From NCBI GenBank assembly GCA_910588195.1, contig CAJUPN010000006.1:1-64000 (forward strand): DNA of 64,000 nt, given 5' to 3'. Made by a program: the position numbers and the translations under genes. This document shows, piece by piece, positions 25,220-34,165 of this stretch. The stretch's first letter is position 1. Each line of letters begins with the position of its first letter. The notes beneath the pieces are model-generated. The model had not been told where the DNA came from, ran no database searches, and saw nothing but the letters and a program-made list of their open reading frames with translations. Source of the stretch: an uncultured Bacilli bacterium. Its GTDB lineage: Bacteria; Bacillota_I; Bacilli_A; RF39; UBA660.

Positions 25220-27062
25220 CAAAATCATCCTTTCTACTTGAAGACGAAGCTTCTAATAAACTACGCATACTCACATTACCAATATTAAATTTTATACTCT
25301 TTAATTTATTTGCATCAGAAACTTTTTCATCTTCATTCTCTCCTATAATTCTTGGCACATTTTCAAAATCATTAGTAGTTCCTTTAAATGCTGGTAATAA
25401 AGTTCCTGATTGATTAATTCTTAAAATACATTCTCTATTTTTTAAATCTGTTAATATTTTTATCTTTTGTTCTTCTGTATCATTTAATGGAATTTTCATA
25501 GAAATTGATTTTATTAAATGAGCAGCATCAATTCTACTTACCCTAAAAATATAATAATTCATAACATTAGCAAAAATCGAATCTTTTAATTCTTCACTTA
25601 TTTGATTAAAGTATTGACCTGCTAAAACACATGAGCAGGAATATTTTCGAGCCTCTGATAAAAATTTAATTAAAATAGGATTTTCAACAACTGCCACTTC
25701 ATCGATAACAAAAATTATATGTCTATCAAAAGTATATTTTTGTAACATTGTAAATAGCTGTTGCATCACAAGACCAGATATTGTCTTTGTAACTGAATCT
25801 CCTAATTTAGTACGATCTAATGATATGATATTTAAAAAATTATCATTGATTATTTTATCTAGCGTATCATCCACATTATCATTATTAAAGACGGGAATTA
25901 TTTCCATCTCATCAATAAAGGCAATGATGGGAGATATAGCTTCGCCATAAGATTTATTTTTTAATTCACTAAATTCTGTTTGAAAGAAATCAATAATGCT
26001 TTGTGGTAAAACTCTTTTTTGTTGCATTAATAATTCATTACGATAATCTAAATCAAGAATTACTTTTCTTAAATTTGTGAAATTAAAAGTTTGTGAAGAT
26101 AATAAAAGATAAAAGCTATGACGTAATACTCGTTCTAACTTTGAATTATAATTACTTCCCATCAATCCTTTAAATAAATCTAACATTAATTCAACAGACA
26201 CTACCGAGTCTTCACTATTGTTTTTAAATAAATTAATAGAATTCTTTTTACTTTTAAAATCTACAGTATAGCCAATTCCACCAATTTCTTTTTCTAAAGA
26301 AGCATGGGGATCAATAACTACCACACGATAATTATTAATAAACTCTGGGTTTTTATATAAGTTATTAATTAATAAAGAAATAAACTTTGATTTTCCACTG
26401 CCACTAGAACCAAATATAGCAGAGTGTACGGCAAAATTATAATTATTTAAATCTAAATAATATGACCCTTGTAAATACGGAAAAGTATCAACCTTTACTA
26501 AAGATGACACATTATTGTTATTAAGAACATTAATACATTTATTAATATCCAAATATTTAGGAGCACTTTTATATACTAAATTATAATTTTCATTAAAGTC
26601 TACTGATAAAATTGTACTTGGAACATTGAATATTAAATTATATCCAACAAGAGTATCATTTTTTTCCATAACCAATTTAGTTTTATATTTTAATTTGTTA
26701 AGTTTTCTTTTAATAGTTATTACAGCATATTTTAAATCACCTTTATTAGAAATTTCTAATTTATTTTTTATATCAATAATATTAGAATTTAATTCAGCAT
26801 GATAAAAAATACTTTTATTTTCTTTAGGAATTTCAATTTCTGTTTCACGAAGAATGAATGAAGGAAGACCATTAATTACTGATGGTAAAGAACATTTAGT
26901 TTCTACATAATAATTTATTTTATTTTCACTAAAACATAAAATTATTTTAAAACTAGATAATAATCCATTATATTTAGATACGACATCAAAAAAAGTTTGC
27001 CATTCATTATTAGTAACATGCTTTTTTGTTAAAAACAGTTCGTTTGTTTGTAATTTCTCCAT
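25212..27062 (-). CDS. HerA/VirB4-type ATPase (DUF87-like)
   Basis: The 616-residue protein has an N-terminal region of about 210 residues of mixed alpha/beta character, then the Walker A motif FGSSGSGKSKF near residue 223, VVIDPHASLE near 250, and the Walker B segment HIIFVIDEVAVVENP near 450. The following ARKYSCSCVLAGQYFNQI resembles the arginine-finger/sensor region of the VirB4, TraC and HerA class of hexameric pumps. These move DNA or protein substrates or power pilus assembly. There is no relaxase, pilin or other type IV secretion gene nearby, only the coupled repeat protein downstream. The start has a TAGGAG site. Confidence 0.78.
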   Translation of the reverse strand: MEKLQTNELFLTKKHVTNNEWQTFFDVVSKYNGLLSSFKIILCFSENKINYYVETKCSLPSVINGLPSFILRETEIEIPKENKSIFYHAELNSNIIDIKNKLEISNKGDLKYAVITIKRKLNKLKYKTKLVMEKNDTLVGYNLIFNVPSTILSVDFNENYNLVYKSAPKYLDINKCINVLNNNNVSSLVKVDTFPYLQGSYYLDLNNYNFAVHSAIFGSSGSGKSKFISLLINNLYKNPEFINNYRVVVIDPHASLEKEIGGIGYTVDFKSKKNSINLFKNNSEDSVVSVELMLDLFKGLMGSNYNSKLERVLRHSFYLLLSSQTFNFTNLRKVILDLDYRNELLMQQKRVLPQSIIDFFQTEFSELKNKSYGEAISPIIAFIDEMEIIPVFNNDNVDDTLDKIINDNFLNIISLDRTKLGDSVTKTISGLVMQQLFTMLQKYTFDRHIIFVIDEVAVVENPILIKFLSEARKYSCSCVLAGQYFNQISEELKDSIFANVMNYYIFRVSRIDAAHLIKSISMKIPLNDTEEQKIKILTDLKNRECILRINQSGTLLPAFKGTTNDFENVPRIIGENEDEKVSDANKLKSIKFNIGNVSMRSLLEASSSSRKDDFDE

Positions 27063-27177
27063 AAAATAAACTCCTACTAGTATTATAGCAAATTGTATAA
27101 TAAATAGATATATATTTTTTAACTATAATTGCTTCTCTCCCTACAAAAATTAATAATCAAAAAAACTCTTTTTTTAC

Positions 27178-27206
27178 TTGCATTTTTTATCTAATAAGAG
27201 TAGAAT
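27178..27206 (+). promoter_or_regulatory. Sigma-A type promoter of the LRR lipoprotein
   Basis: TTGCAT (27178-27183) and TAGAAT (27201-27206) are separated by 17 bases. An AGGGGG ribosome binding site and the ATG at 27235 follow. Confidence 0.6.
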
Positions 27207-27234
27207 AATCATAGTTTTTTAGGGGGAAAATAAT

Positions 27235-28803
27235 ATGAAAAAAAATATTAAAAACTTACTAGGTATTACTATGCTAGTAACATCACTTGGGCTTACTAGT
27301 TGTGGTAAAACTGAACCAGTAGAAACAAATCCAATAGAAAAAGACATTGATACAGAGTTATTTTCATCAGCAAATGAAAATAATGCAAATTCACAAGAAG
27401 AGTCTATAACTAAAATTGCAGAAGAGACAGATGAATTTCAACACGAAAAAGAAGTATTAGAACATTTTGGAACAGATGTAGAATACTTTTATAGTGAAGA
27501 GTTCAAATCAATAAGTACTTTTAAAATTGAATGGAATGTCAGTGATGAAAGCTATAAAATTATAGGTGAAAGTGAAGATGAGCGTGGAGGAAAAGTTGAA
27601 ATAGATTTGAAAGATGATAGTCTTGCCAATTTTTTGTTACACTGTGCTGATACCAAAAAAATCACAATTAGTTATGATCAACATTTTAATCTTCTTTCTA
27701 CATTAACTGAACTTTCAAATGTAACAGAACTTAACTTAATTGATTGTTCTTATAACTCATTAAAAGGAATTGAAAATTTACCAAATTTAAAAGCATTAAG
27801 AATCGTGAACTGTTCAAATATAAGCGACTTATCAGAACTTTCTTCATTAAAAAATCTTGAAGAAATTAAAATTAATGGAACTAAAATATCTGATATTTCA
27901 GTATTATCAGAACTATCAAACTTAAAAGTTTTAAATTTAAGATGTAATGAAATAGCAAATGGTGATGCATTAAAAGATCATGAAAATTTAGAAACTGTTA
28001 ATTTAGAATACAATAATTTCGAAAATGCCGAAAATTTACAATATTTAGTTGCTAAAGGTTTATTAGATGAAGAAAATGTAAATACCATAATTATTACATC
28101 ACAAGATGATTCTAAGTATCATATATGCTCAACTCCTGATTATAAGGAAGAGACTAATTTTATTTTTATTACATACTTTGATTCAAAGCAAAAATACTTT
28201 ATTGAATATCGTTCTGCAGACACAACCATTATAGGTTTTACCTTAGTTGATAGCTTATTTAATCTTTATGGTCTTTCAGAAGACTTGGAAAATTGCTATG
28301 GTTTATGGTTTAAAAACTTTCCAAATGACGATATGATAGGTAGTGTGGCTAATCCAGAACAATATCGCCAATTGCTTGTTGAACATTGTGATGTTTCTAA
28401 TTTAAATTTTATTACAGATTACTGTGGCTTAACTTATTTAGAAATTGATAATTGTAAAAATGTTAAAGATTTAGATTATTTTTCAGGAAGTGTTCTACAC
28501 AATATGGATGATTTAATAACTTTAAAAATAAAAGGAACAGAAATAAGAGATACAAAACCATTAGCATACTTAAAAAATCTTGAAGGTTTAGAACTAAAAA
28601 ATAATGATATTGATGACTATAACTTTTTATTAACTTTAGATAATTTAAAAGCGGCAATAATTAAAATTGACAATTATCCAGTCGATCCAGAAGCTCTTAT
28701 AGAATTACAAAATAGAGGAGTAGAAGTATACGTTATTGGATATCTTTTACCAGAAAGAAAAGAAAGTTCTAATAAAGAGTATAAGAGAACCACAGGAATG
28801 TAA
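27235..28803 (+). CDS. Leucine-rich-repeat lipoprotein
   Basis: The 522-residue protein has a lipoprotein signal with lipobox LTSC (Cys near residue 23) followed by an acidic linker. Residues 150-260 hold four to five internalin-like leucine-rich repeats (for example VTELNLIDCSYNSLKGIENL, then LKALRIVNC, LEEIKINGTKISDISVL, LKVLNLRCNEI), and a second LRR block lies near 390-480. It should be attached to the outer face of the membrane and mediate protein binding, perhaps to host or matrix; that is inference. It has its own promoter and terminator. Confidence 0.9.
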   Translation: MKKNIKNLLGITMLVTSLGLTSCGKTEPVETNPIEKDIDTELFSSANENNANSQEESITKIAEETDEFQHEKEVLEHFGTDVEYFYSEEFKSISTFKIEWNVSDESYKIIGESEDERGGKVEIDLKDDSLANFLLHCADTKKITISYDQHFNLLSTLTELSNVTELNLIDCSYNSLKGIENLPNLKALRIVNCSNISDLSELSSLKNLEEIKINGTKISDISVLSELSNLKVLNLRCNEIANGDALKDHENLETVNLEYNNFENAENLQYLVAKGLLDEENVNTIIITSQDDSKYHICSTPDYKEETNFIFITYFDSKQKYFIEYRSADTTIIGFTLVDSLFNLYGLSEDLENCYGLWFKNFPNDDMIGSVANPEQYRQLLVEHCDVSNLNFITDYCGLTYLEIDNCKNVKDLDYFSGSVLHNMDDLITLKIKGTEIRDTKPLAYLKNLEGLELKNNDIDDYNFLLTLDNLKAAIIKIDNYPVDPEALIELQNRGVEVYVIGYLLPERKESSNKEYKRTTGM

Positions 28804-28815
28804 AAATAAATAGTT

Positions 28816-28848
28816 AAAGGGAAAGTTTTATTCTTTTCCTTTTTTTTA
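28816..28848 (+). terminator. Intrinsic terminator of the LRR lipoprotein gene
   Basis: The 10-bp stem AAAGGGAAAG/CTTTTCCTTT (one G-U) is followed by a T run. Confidence 0.8.
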
Positions 28849-28934
28849 TTAATAAGAGAATATAATTAATAAAAAATGGTACACAAATATCAAAAAGATA
28901 TGCTATCATATAATGAAGAAAAGGAAGTGCTTTT

Positions 28935-30995
28935 ATGTTAAAAAAATCTGAAGCAATAGATAGACTTTTAAGAGAAAATCCCGAATTAAAAGAAAGAAGA
29001 TTTGGCTTACCAGATATTGGAAGAAGAATAGATGGAGATTTTTTTAATCCAACTGTTCAAGAAATTGCTGATGCAATAGATTTTTATGGTTATGAAGTTC
29101 GTGATGAATTTATAACAGTAAAAAAAGATATAGACTTAGGTGGTGGAAATCCTACTAACTTTAGACCATTTCCATTATCTATTAAGAGAATGAAAGAGTC
29201 TCTTGATACATCTTTAATGTTTAAATATCCGTATACTGAAGGAGATGACAACATTCGTGCTATACTTTTAGATTATGTTGAATCTTTAGGATTTATAAAT
29301 GATATGCCATATTCCTATAGTGATATAGATGACAAAGGTTTATGTGTTCATAATATTACTTTCCTACCTTCTACTTCAATTGCCTTTAATATGATTATAA
29401 ACATTATAGCAAAACCAGGGGATGTAGTATTAATACCTGGACCTAACTATGGTTTATTTACTATAAGAGCTGAACGAGCTGGAGCAGAAGTAGAAATTCT
29501 TCCTCTAGAAGCAGAAGATGGATGGCTTGTTAATCCCGAGAAACTTGCTGCTAAAATAGATGATATAAATGAAGCTCTTCAAAAAGTTTATAATAGAAGA
29601 AAAGGATACGTACCTCGTGTTGTTGCTTTTTTAAATACTAACCCTTCAAATCCTACAGGTAAAGTAATGGGTGAAAAAGAAGCTAAAAGATTAGAAGAAA
29701 TATCTAAAGTTTGTCAAGCAAGAGGAACATTTGTAATTGATGACTTAGTATATCGTGATGTAACTTTTGATGAAGAAAATATTGCTAAACCAATTTCTTC
29801 AATCCCAGGGGCTTTTAGAAACACTATTTCTTTATTTGGTTTATCTAAGTGCTATGGATTAGCTTCATTAAGAGCTGGTTTTGTTGTTGCTGATGAAATA
29901 ATAATTCGTGAGCTAATTAATCGAATATTTCAAGGAATGGATTCTGCTCCTGATATCGTGGGTCAAGCTCTAGCAGGAGCATATAATACTAGTGAAGAAA
30001 GACAACTTGTCTATAAAGATTACTTTAGCGAATTAAGAAATATTTATAAATATAAGTTTAATTTGATGCGATCATTAATAGATGGAATAGATGCTATTGA
30101 TGAAGAATTTAAAGATAAAGTTTTAGAGGCTTTTTCTAAAACTAATTTAGCTGATTCAGAGATTAAAAAACTATTAAAAGGAATCCCTCTTATTGATATA
30201 CCAGCAAATCTTTTGCCAGAGGCAGGTTTCTTCATAATATTAGATTTTACTAAAATTAAAGGAATGAAATATAAAGGTAGCCCAATAAATACTGAAAGGG
30301 ATTTACTTAAATTCTTTTATAAAACATGTCGCATAAGATTTTTAGTTGGTCAGTCAATCTCATGGCCAAATAAAGACGAATTAATCGGACGTATTACTTT
30401 TGCAATAGAAGATGAATTAATTATCTCTTCATTTAAGCAAATGCATGAGATACTTGAATATCTAACACCAAAAGATGAATACCTTATCAGATTAAATAAA
30501 CTTGAAGACCAAGAACAAATGGCACACATAAAAATTGATGGTTGGCGAAATGCTTATGACAATATTATTTCATCAAAATATTTAAAAAGTTTAGATTATA
30601 AACAGCAAACGGAAAGATACATTGCATCTTTTGAAGAATATAAAGACCTTGTACTAGTAGCAGTAAATAATGATGAAGTATTGGGTTACTCTTGCTTTGA
30701 CATAAAAGAAGATGAAAAATATGATTCAGAATTAGTTAGTTTATATATCAAACCAGATCATCTTAACAAAGGTATAGGGTCATCCCTATTTAAAGAAACA
30801 GTTAAATTATTACATGAAAAGAAATGTAAAAATATGATAATTTGGTGTTTTAAAGATAATAAAAATGCTCAAAAATTTTATGAAGACAATATGGGTAGTT
30901 TAGTTGAAGAAAAAGTAGTTACTATTGGTGATGAAAAATACGAAGAAGTTGGATATTATTTTGACTTAGACGTATTAAACGAAAATCCCTTTTAA
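28935..30995 (+). CDS. Class I/II aminotransferase fused to a GNAT acetyltransferase
   Basis: Residues 1-515 form a PLP-dependent aminotransferase of fold type I: LGGGNPTNFRPF near residue 69, IPGPNYGLF near 170, FLNTNPSNPTGK near 235, and FGLSKCYGLASLRAGF with the PLP Lys near 305. It resembles the longer aspartate aminotransferase/AspD-type proteins. Residues 525-686 form a GNAT domain with VSLYIKPDHLNKGIGSSLFKE and NKNAQKFYEDNMG. Fusion of the two activities is unusual and suggests that an amino acid made by transamination is then N-acetylated, which is inference. The downstream gene follows after 18 bases, so an operon is likely. Confidence 0.82.
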   Translation: MLKKSEAIDRLLRENPELKERRFGLPDIGRRIDGDFFNPTVQEIADAIDFYGYEVRDEFITVKKDIDLGGGNPTNFRPFPLSIKRMKESLDTSLMFKYPYTEGDDNIRAILLDYVESLGFINDMPYSYSDIDDKGLCVHNITFLPSTSIAFNMIINIIAKPGDVVLIPGPNYGLFTIRAERAGAEVEILPLEAEDGWLVNPEKLAAKIDDINEALQKVYNRRKGYVPRVVAFLNTNPSNPTGKVMGEKEAKRLEEISKVCQARGTFVIDDLVYRDVTFDEENIAKPISSIPGAFRNTISLFGLSKCYGLASLRAGFVVADEIIIRELINRIFQGMDSAPDIVGQALAGAYNTSEERQLVYKDYFSELRNIYKYKFNLMRSLIDGIDAIDEEFKDKVLEAFSKTNLADSEIKKLLKGIPLIDIPANLLPEAGFFIILDFTKIKGMKYKGSPINTERDLLKFFYKTCRIRFLVGQSISWPNKDELIGRITFAIEDELIISSFKQMHEILEYLTPKDEYLIRLNKLEDQEQMAHIKIDGWRNAYDNIISSKYLKSLDYKQQTERYIASFEEYKDLVLVAVNNDEVLGYSCFDIKEDEKYDSELVSLYIKPDHLNKGIGSSLFKETVKLLHEKKCKNMIIWCFKDNKNAQKFYEDNMGSLVEEKVVTIGDEKYEEVGYYFDLDVLNENPF

Positions 30996-31013
30996 TAAGT
31001 GAGGTAATAAGTT

Positions 31014-31562
31014 ATGAACAATCAAACAGAAGAACAACAAATAATAGCAGCATCTGTTGAAAAAATTAGAAAATATGAAGCAGGAGATACGTCCTTAGAA
31101 GATGAAATATTATCAATAATAGATGAGATATGGGAATTTTCAAAAATAACTAATAAAGTTATAAGATTATATAAAAAAGGTATACGAGATTATAAAAACT
31201 CGACAAAACTGTTAAATATTGAAAACATTCGTGTAAGTGAATTATATAAAAATATTGATGAATATTTAGATTATTATAAAGAATGTGCAAAGAAGATAAA
31301 AAGATACATAAAAATAGGTTTTAAAACTGGTGCTTTTCCAGATTTAGAAGCAGCGTACTTATTAACTTTTTCTTTAAAAGACTTCCAAGAAAATATAAAT
31401 GACAGCTTAGATGAAATCTCTTCAATTGAAAATTATCAAAGAGGCATTTATTCTTCTGTAACTAATTCCAATTTAAAAGAAAATTGTACTGAAAGACATG
31501 AACGAGTAAGAAAATTAGTAGAAATAATATCTCCAAAGAAAGAAACTGATGAAGAAGCTTAA
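31014..31562 (+). CDS. Helical protein of unknown function upstream of radical SAM gene
   Basis: The 182-residue protein is charged and helical throughout with no membrane segment or known motif. It has an AGTGAGG ribosome binding site, lies 18 bases after the aminotransferase-GNAT gene, and its 3' end overlaps the radical SAM gene by 14 bases. The tight spacing suggests all three are translated together and may share a pathway. Confidence 0.6.
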   Translation: MNNQTEEQQIIAASVEKIRKYEAGDTSLEDEILSIIDEIWEFSKITNKVIRLYKKGIRDYKNSTKLLNIENIRVSELYKNIDEYLDYYKECAKKIKRYIKIGFKTGAFPDLEAAYLLTFSLKDFQENINDSLDEISSIENYQRGIYSSVTNSNLKENCTERHERVRKLVEIISPKKETDEEA

Positions 31563-32349
31563 AAAGGTATACATAGAAATAACTAATCAATGTAATCTTT
31601 CTTGCTCATTTTGTGCAAAAACTAAACGCGAAAAAAGATTTATTACAAAAACTGATTTTGAAATTATTTTAAATAAACTAACTAACTACACAGAATATCT
31701 TTATTTCCATATATTAGGTGAACCATTACTTCATCCTAATATAAATGAACTTATTAATATAGCCAGTAAGTCTTATAAAATAAATATTACAACAAATGGA
31801 TATTTAATAAAGAAAATAAAAGATAATAAAAATATTCGTCAATTAAATATTTCTCTTCATAGTTTTAATGAAAAATATAATAAAACTTTAGATGAATATA
31901 TGGAAGATATTTTTAATGTCGCAGATATATTAAAAAAATATACCTTTATATCTTATAGATTATGGACAAATTCTAAATACAAATCGGAAATTATCAACAA
32001 ATTGAATGAAAAGTACAATAAAGAAATAGATTTAGAAACACTAAATAATAATACTAAAATTAGTGAAAATATATTTATAAGTACTCATCAAGAATTTATT
32101 TGGCCAAATGATAATGAAGTTATAACTGACTTTGGCACATGCTATGCTTTAAAAGATCATATTGGAATACTTGTTGATGGTACTGTAGTTCCTTGTTGTT
32201 TAGATTCAGAAGGAACTATAAATCTTGGCAATATTTTTAAAGAAGAATTAGAAGATATTATTTATAGTAAAAGATATCAAAATATGTTAACAGGTTTTAG
32301 AAAAAATCATCGTCAAGAAGATCTATGTAAAAGATGTAATTTTAAATAA
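31549..32349 (+). CDS. Radical SAM/SPASM domain protein
   Basis: The 266-residue protein has the radical SAM cluster motif CNLSCSFC near residues 15-22, HILGEPLLHPN near 55 and an INITTNGY strand. The C-terminal SPASM-like part has ILVDGTVVPCCLDSEGTINLGNI and a final CKRCNF, giving Cys for at least one auxiliary Fe-S cluster. Such proteins modify peptides, enzymes or cofactors. No precursor peptide is obvious, although the coupled 182-residue gene upstream could be a partner. The start at 31549 lies inside the previous gene and lacks a strong ribosome binding site, so translational coupling is likely. Confidence 0.88.
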   Translation: MKKLKKVYIEITNQCNLSCSFCAKTKREKRFITKTDFEIILNKLTNYTEYLYFHILGEPLLHPNINELINIASKSYKINITTNGYLIKKIKDNKNIRQLNISLHSFNEKYNKTLDEYMEDIFNVADILKKYTFISYRLWTNSKYKSEIINKLNEKYNKEIDLETLNNNTKISENIFISTHQEFIWPNDNEVITDFGTCYALKDHIGILVDGTVVPCCLDSEGTINLGNIFKEELEDIIYSKRYQNMLTGFRKNHRQEDLCKRCNFK

Positions 32350-32351
32350 AT

Positions 32352-32381
32352 AAGCAAGTTCAATAATGAACTTGCTTTTAT
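32352..32381. terminator. Bidirectional terminator
   Basis: The perfect 11-bp stem AAGCAAGTTCA/TGAACTTGCTT with loop ATAA has T-rich DNA on both outgoing strands. It serves the radical SAM gene and the convergent small gene. Confidence 0.8.
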
Positions 32382-32602
32382 ACTGCAATAGTTAACTTTT
32401 TCTGATTTTGTCCCTCAAGCATTCTATTTAATTCAGTTTCTATATTATCGGTTGCATCTATAAATGAAACAGCTTCAGTAAGATAGATGATTGCAAAGTT
32501 TTTTACTACAATCCTTTTTATAATCGGAAGTTTTATTCCTGTTATTTCACTTAATTCTTTACAATAACAGTCAATATCAACCAAATTAGGAATATCTTCC
32601 AT
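32378..32602 (-). CDS. Small protein of unknown function
   Basis: The 74-residue protein, with an AAAGGGGGAG ribosome binding site, has a predicted helix-strand-helix make-up and no motif that I recognise. It is transcribed from its own region and shares the terminator of the radical SAM gene. Confidence 0.55.
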   Translation of the reverse strand: MEDIPNLVDIDCYCKELSEITGIKLPIIKRIVVKNFAIIYLTEAVSFIDATDNIETELNRMLEGQNQKKLTIAV

Positions 32603-32652
32603 ATAAAAATCTCCCCCTTTAAATTGGAATATATAATAGCATATTTAATTTG

Positions 32653-33405
32653 TTAGTGCAAGTTGATTTTTTGTATAATAATTAACTTTTTATTTTCTGT
32701 AAAATTATCTAATTTGTCTTTACTTAATGGCAATCCATATTTAAGAGAATCGTATATATCAAGATAGGTTAAAGAGGGAAAAGTTTTTTTTGAAAATCTT
32801 TTGTTTATAACTTGAATAGGTGAGATTTCTTTTTTTCTTTTTATCTCATATCCGTTAGTTAAATTATCAGCTAATATTTCAAAAAAATAATTAAACATTT
32901 TTTCCTGTTTTAATATATTTTTTAATAAGTAAAGAACATATTCTAATGATGTGATAATTGCATCTCTTTCACAAGTAAAATAGACGTAGTAATATTCATA
33001 CTCTTCAGGAGTTAATATATCTATTAAAGTGAAATCTCTTTTTAAAATCATTGAAATTGGATTATTATCTTTCATATGAGCTACCTGATTTATATGAGTA
33101 ATTTCGTGAACTAAGGTTAGTATAATCATAATATTTATAAAAAGAATTTTATCAGGAACATTCTCTTCACAAAGAGCTTTTGCGTCATCTATAATTGCAT
33201 CTAAAGAAACCGAAACAACTTTGGTTTTTCGATTATAAATAGCCAGATTCCCTTTCTTTAAATATTTAAAAACAACATCACTTAAATAATCATCTATTTT
33301 AAGATATTTAACAAATCCTTTTATAAAATTTAAAACATCATTTTTATCAAATTCACTTTCATAAATTTTATCAATAAACTTGGGGTCAAAATAATTGTAT
33401 TTCAT
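32653..33405 (-). CDS. Putative zinc metalloprotease (HExxH)
   Basis: This protein of about 250 residues has LVHEITHINQV near residues 105-115, an HExxH zinc site, and a later Glu in YFTCERDAI near 150 that could be the third ligand, as in gluzincin-type peptidases. No signal peptide is seen, so it is probably cytoplasmic. The ATG at 33405 is chosen over a TTG two codons earlier; the ribosome binding site is weak. It stands alone and divergent from the next gene. The family was not recognised. Confidence 0.6.
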   Translation of the reverse strand: MKYNYFDPKFIDKIYESEFDKNDVLNFIKGFVKYLKIDDYLSDVVFKYLKKGNLAIYNRKTKVVSVSLDAIIDDAKALCEENVPDKILFINIMIILTLVHEITHINQVAHMKDNNPISMILKRDFTLIDILTPEEYEYYYVYFTCERDAIITSLEYVLYLLKNILKQEKMFNYFFEILADNLTNGYEIKRKKEISPIQVINKRFSKKTFPSLTYLDIYDSLKYGLPLSKDKLDNFTENKKLIIIQKINLH

Positions 33406-33474
33406 ATTCAATCACAGATATATATTATAACTAAAAATATCTGTATATGCTATAATAAATTAATAGGTGAAAAC

Positions 33475-34146
33475 ATGAAAAAATATTATAAATATGAATT
33501 AAATATAACAGCTGCTAATATATTATCATTAGTGATGTTAATAATACCAATAGTTATATTATTTATTTTTAAAGTTGATGTGATAGGGTGTACTGCTCTT
33601 ACAACTATTTTATTTACTATGATAGTGTACTTTATATTACATGAATTACTCCATGGAATAGGATTTTTTATATTTGCAAAAGATATAAAAAATATCAAAT
33701 TTGGAATAACTTTAGAAAAAGGAGTCTTATATGCTTTATGCCAAGAGAAAATTGGTAAAACAGGAATTCTCATATCCCTTCTATTACCACTAGTTATTCT
33801 AAGTTTTATAGTTTTTCCAATCGGTTTATTTCTTGATATACCACTTTTAATATTTTTATCTATAATAAACTTTGCTGGAGCAATAGGAGATATATTGATG
33901 ACGTTTTTAATTGCCTTTGCACCTAAAGATATAGAGTATATTGATTACACTTCAGATATTGGAGCCTACCTTGTTTCTGAAACTGATATGACAAATTATA
34001 AAACATTTGGCTTTTCTCTGACTGAAACAGGACTTGCAGAAGAAAAATCAATTGATAAATCAATAAAAAGATTGTATGTCTCTAAAACATCAGCTATAAT
34101 ATTAATCGTATTTATTGTGATATTTCTTATATCATTTTTAAAATAA
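33475..34146 (+). CDS. DUF3267 membrane zinc metalloprotease
   Basis: The 223-residue protein has hydrophobic segments near residues 13-35, 38-62, 98-120, 120-145 and 200-220, with ILHELLHGIGFFIFAKD near 59-75, the HExxH site in a membrane helix that defines DUF3267. Members resemble site-2-type intramembrane proteases, with unknown substrates. The ABC transporter gene follows 19 bases after the stop, so the two are probably cotranscribed. The start has an AGGTG site. Confidence 0.82.
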   Translation: MKKYYKYELNITAANILSLVMLIIPIVILFIFKVDVIGCTALTTILFTMIVYFILHELLHGIGFFIFAKDIKNIKFGITLEKGVLYALCQEKIGKTGILISLLLPLVILSFIVFPIGLFLDIPLLIFLSIINFAGAIGDILMTFLIAFAPKDIEYIDYTSDIGAYLVSETDMTNYKTFGFSLTETGLAEEKSIDKSIKRLYVSKTSAIILIVFIVIFLISFLK

Positions 34147-34165
34147 GATACATAAGGAGGAAATT

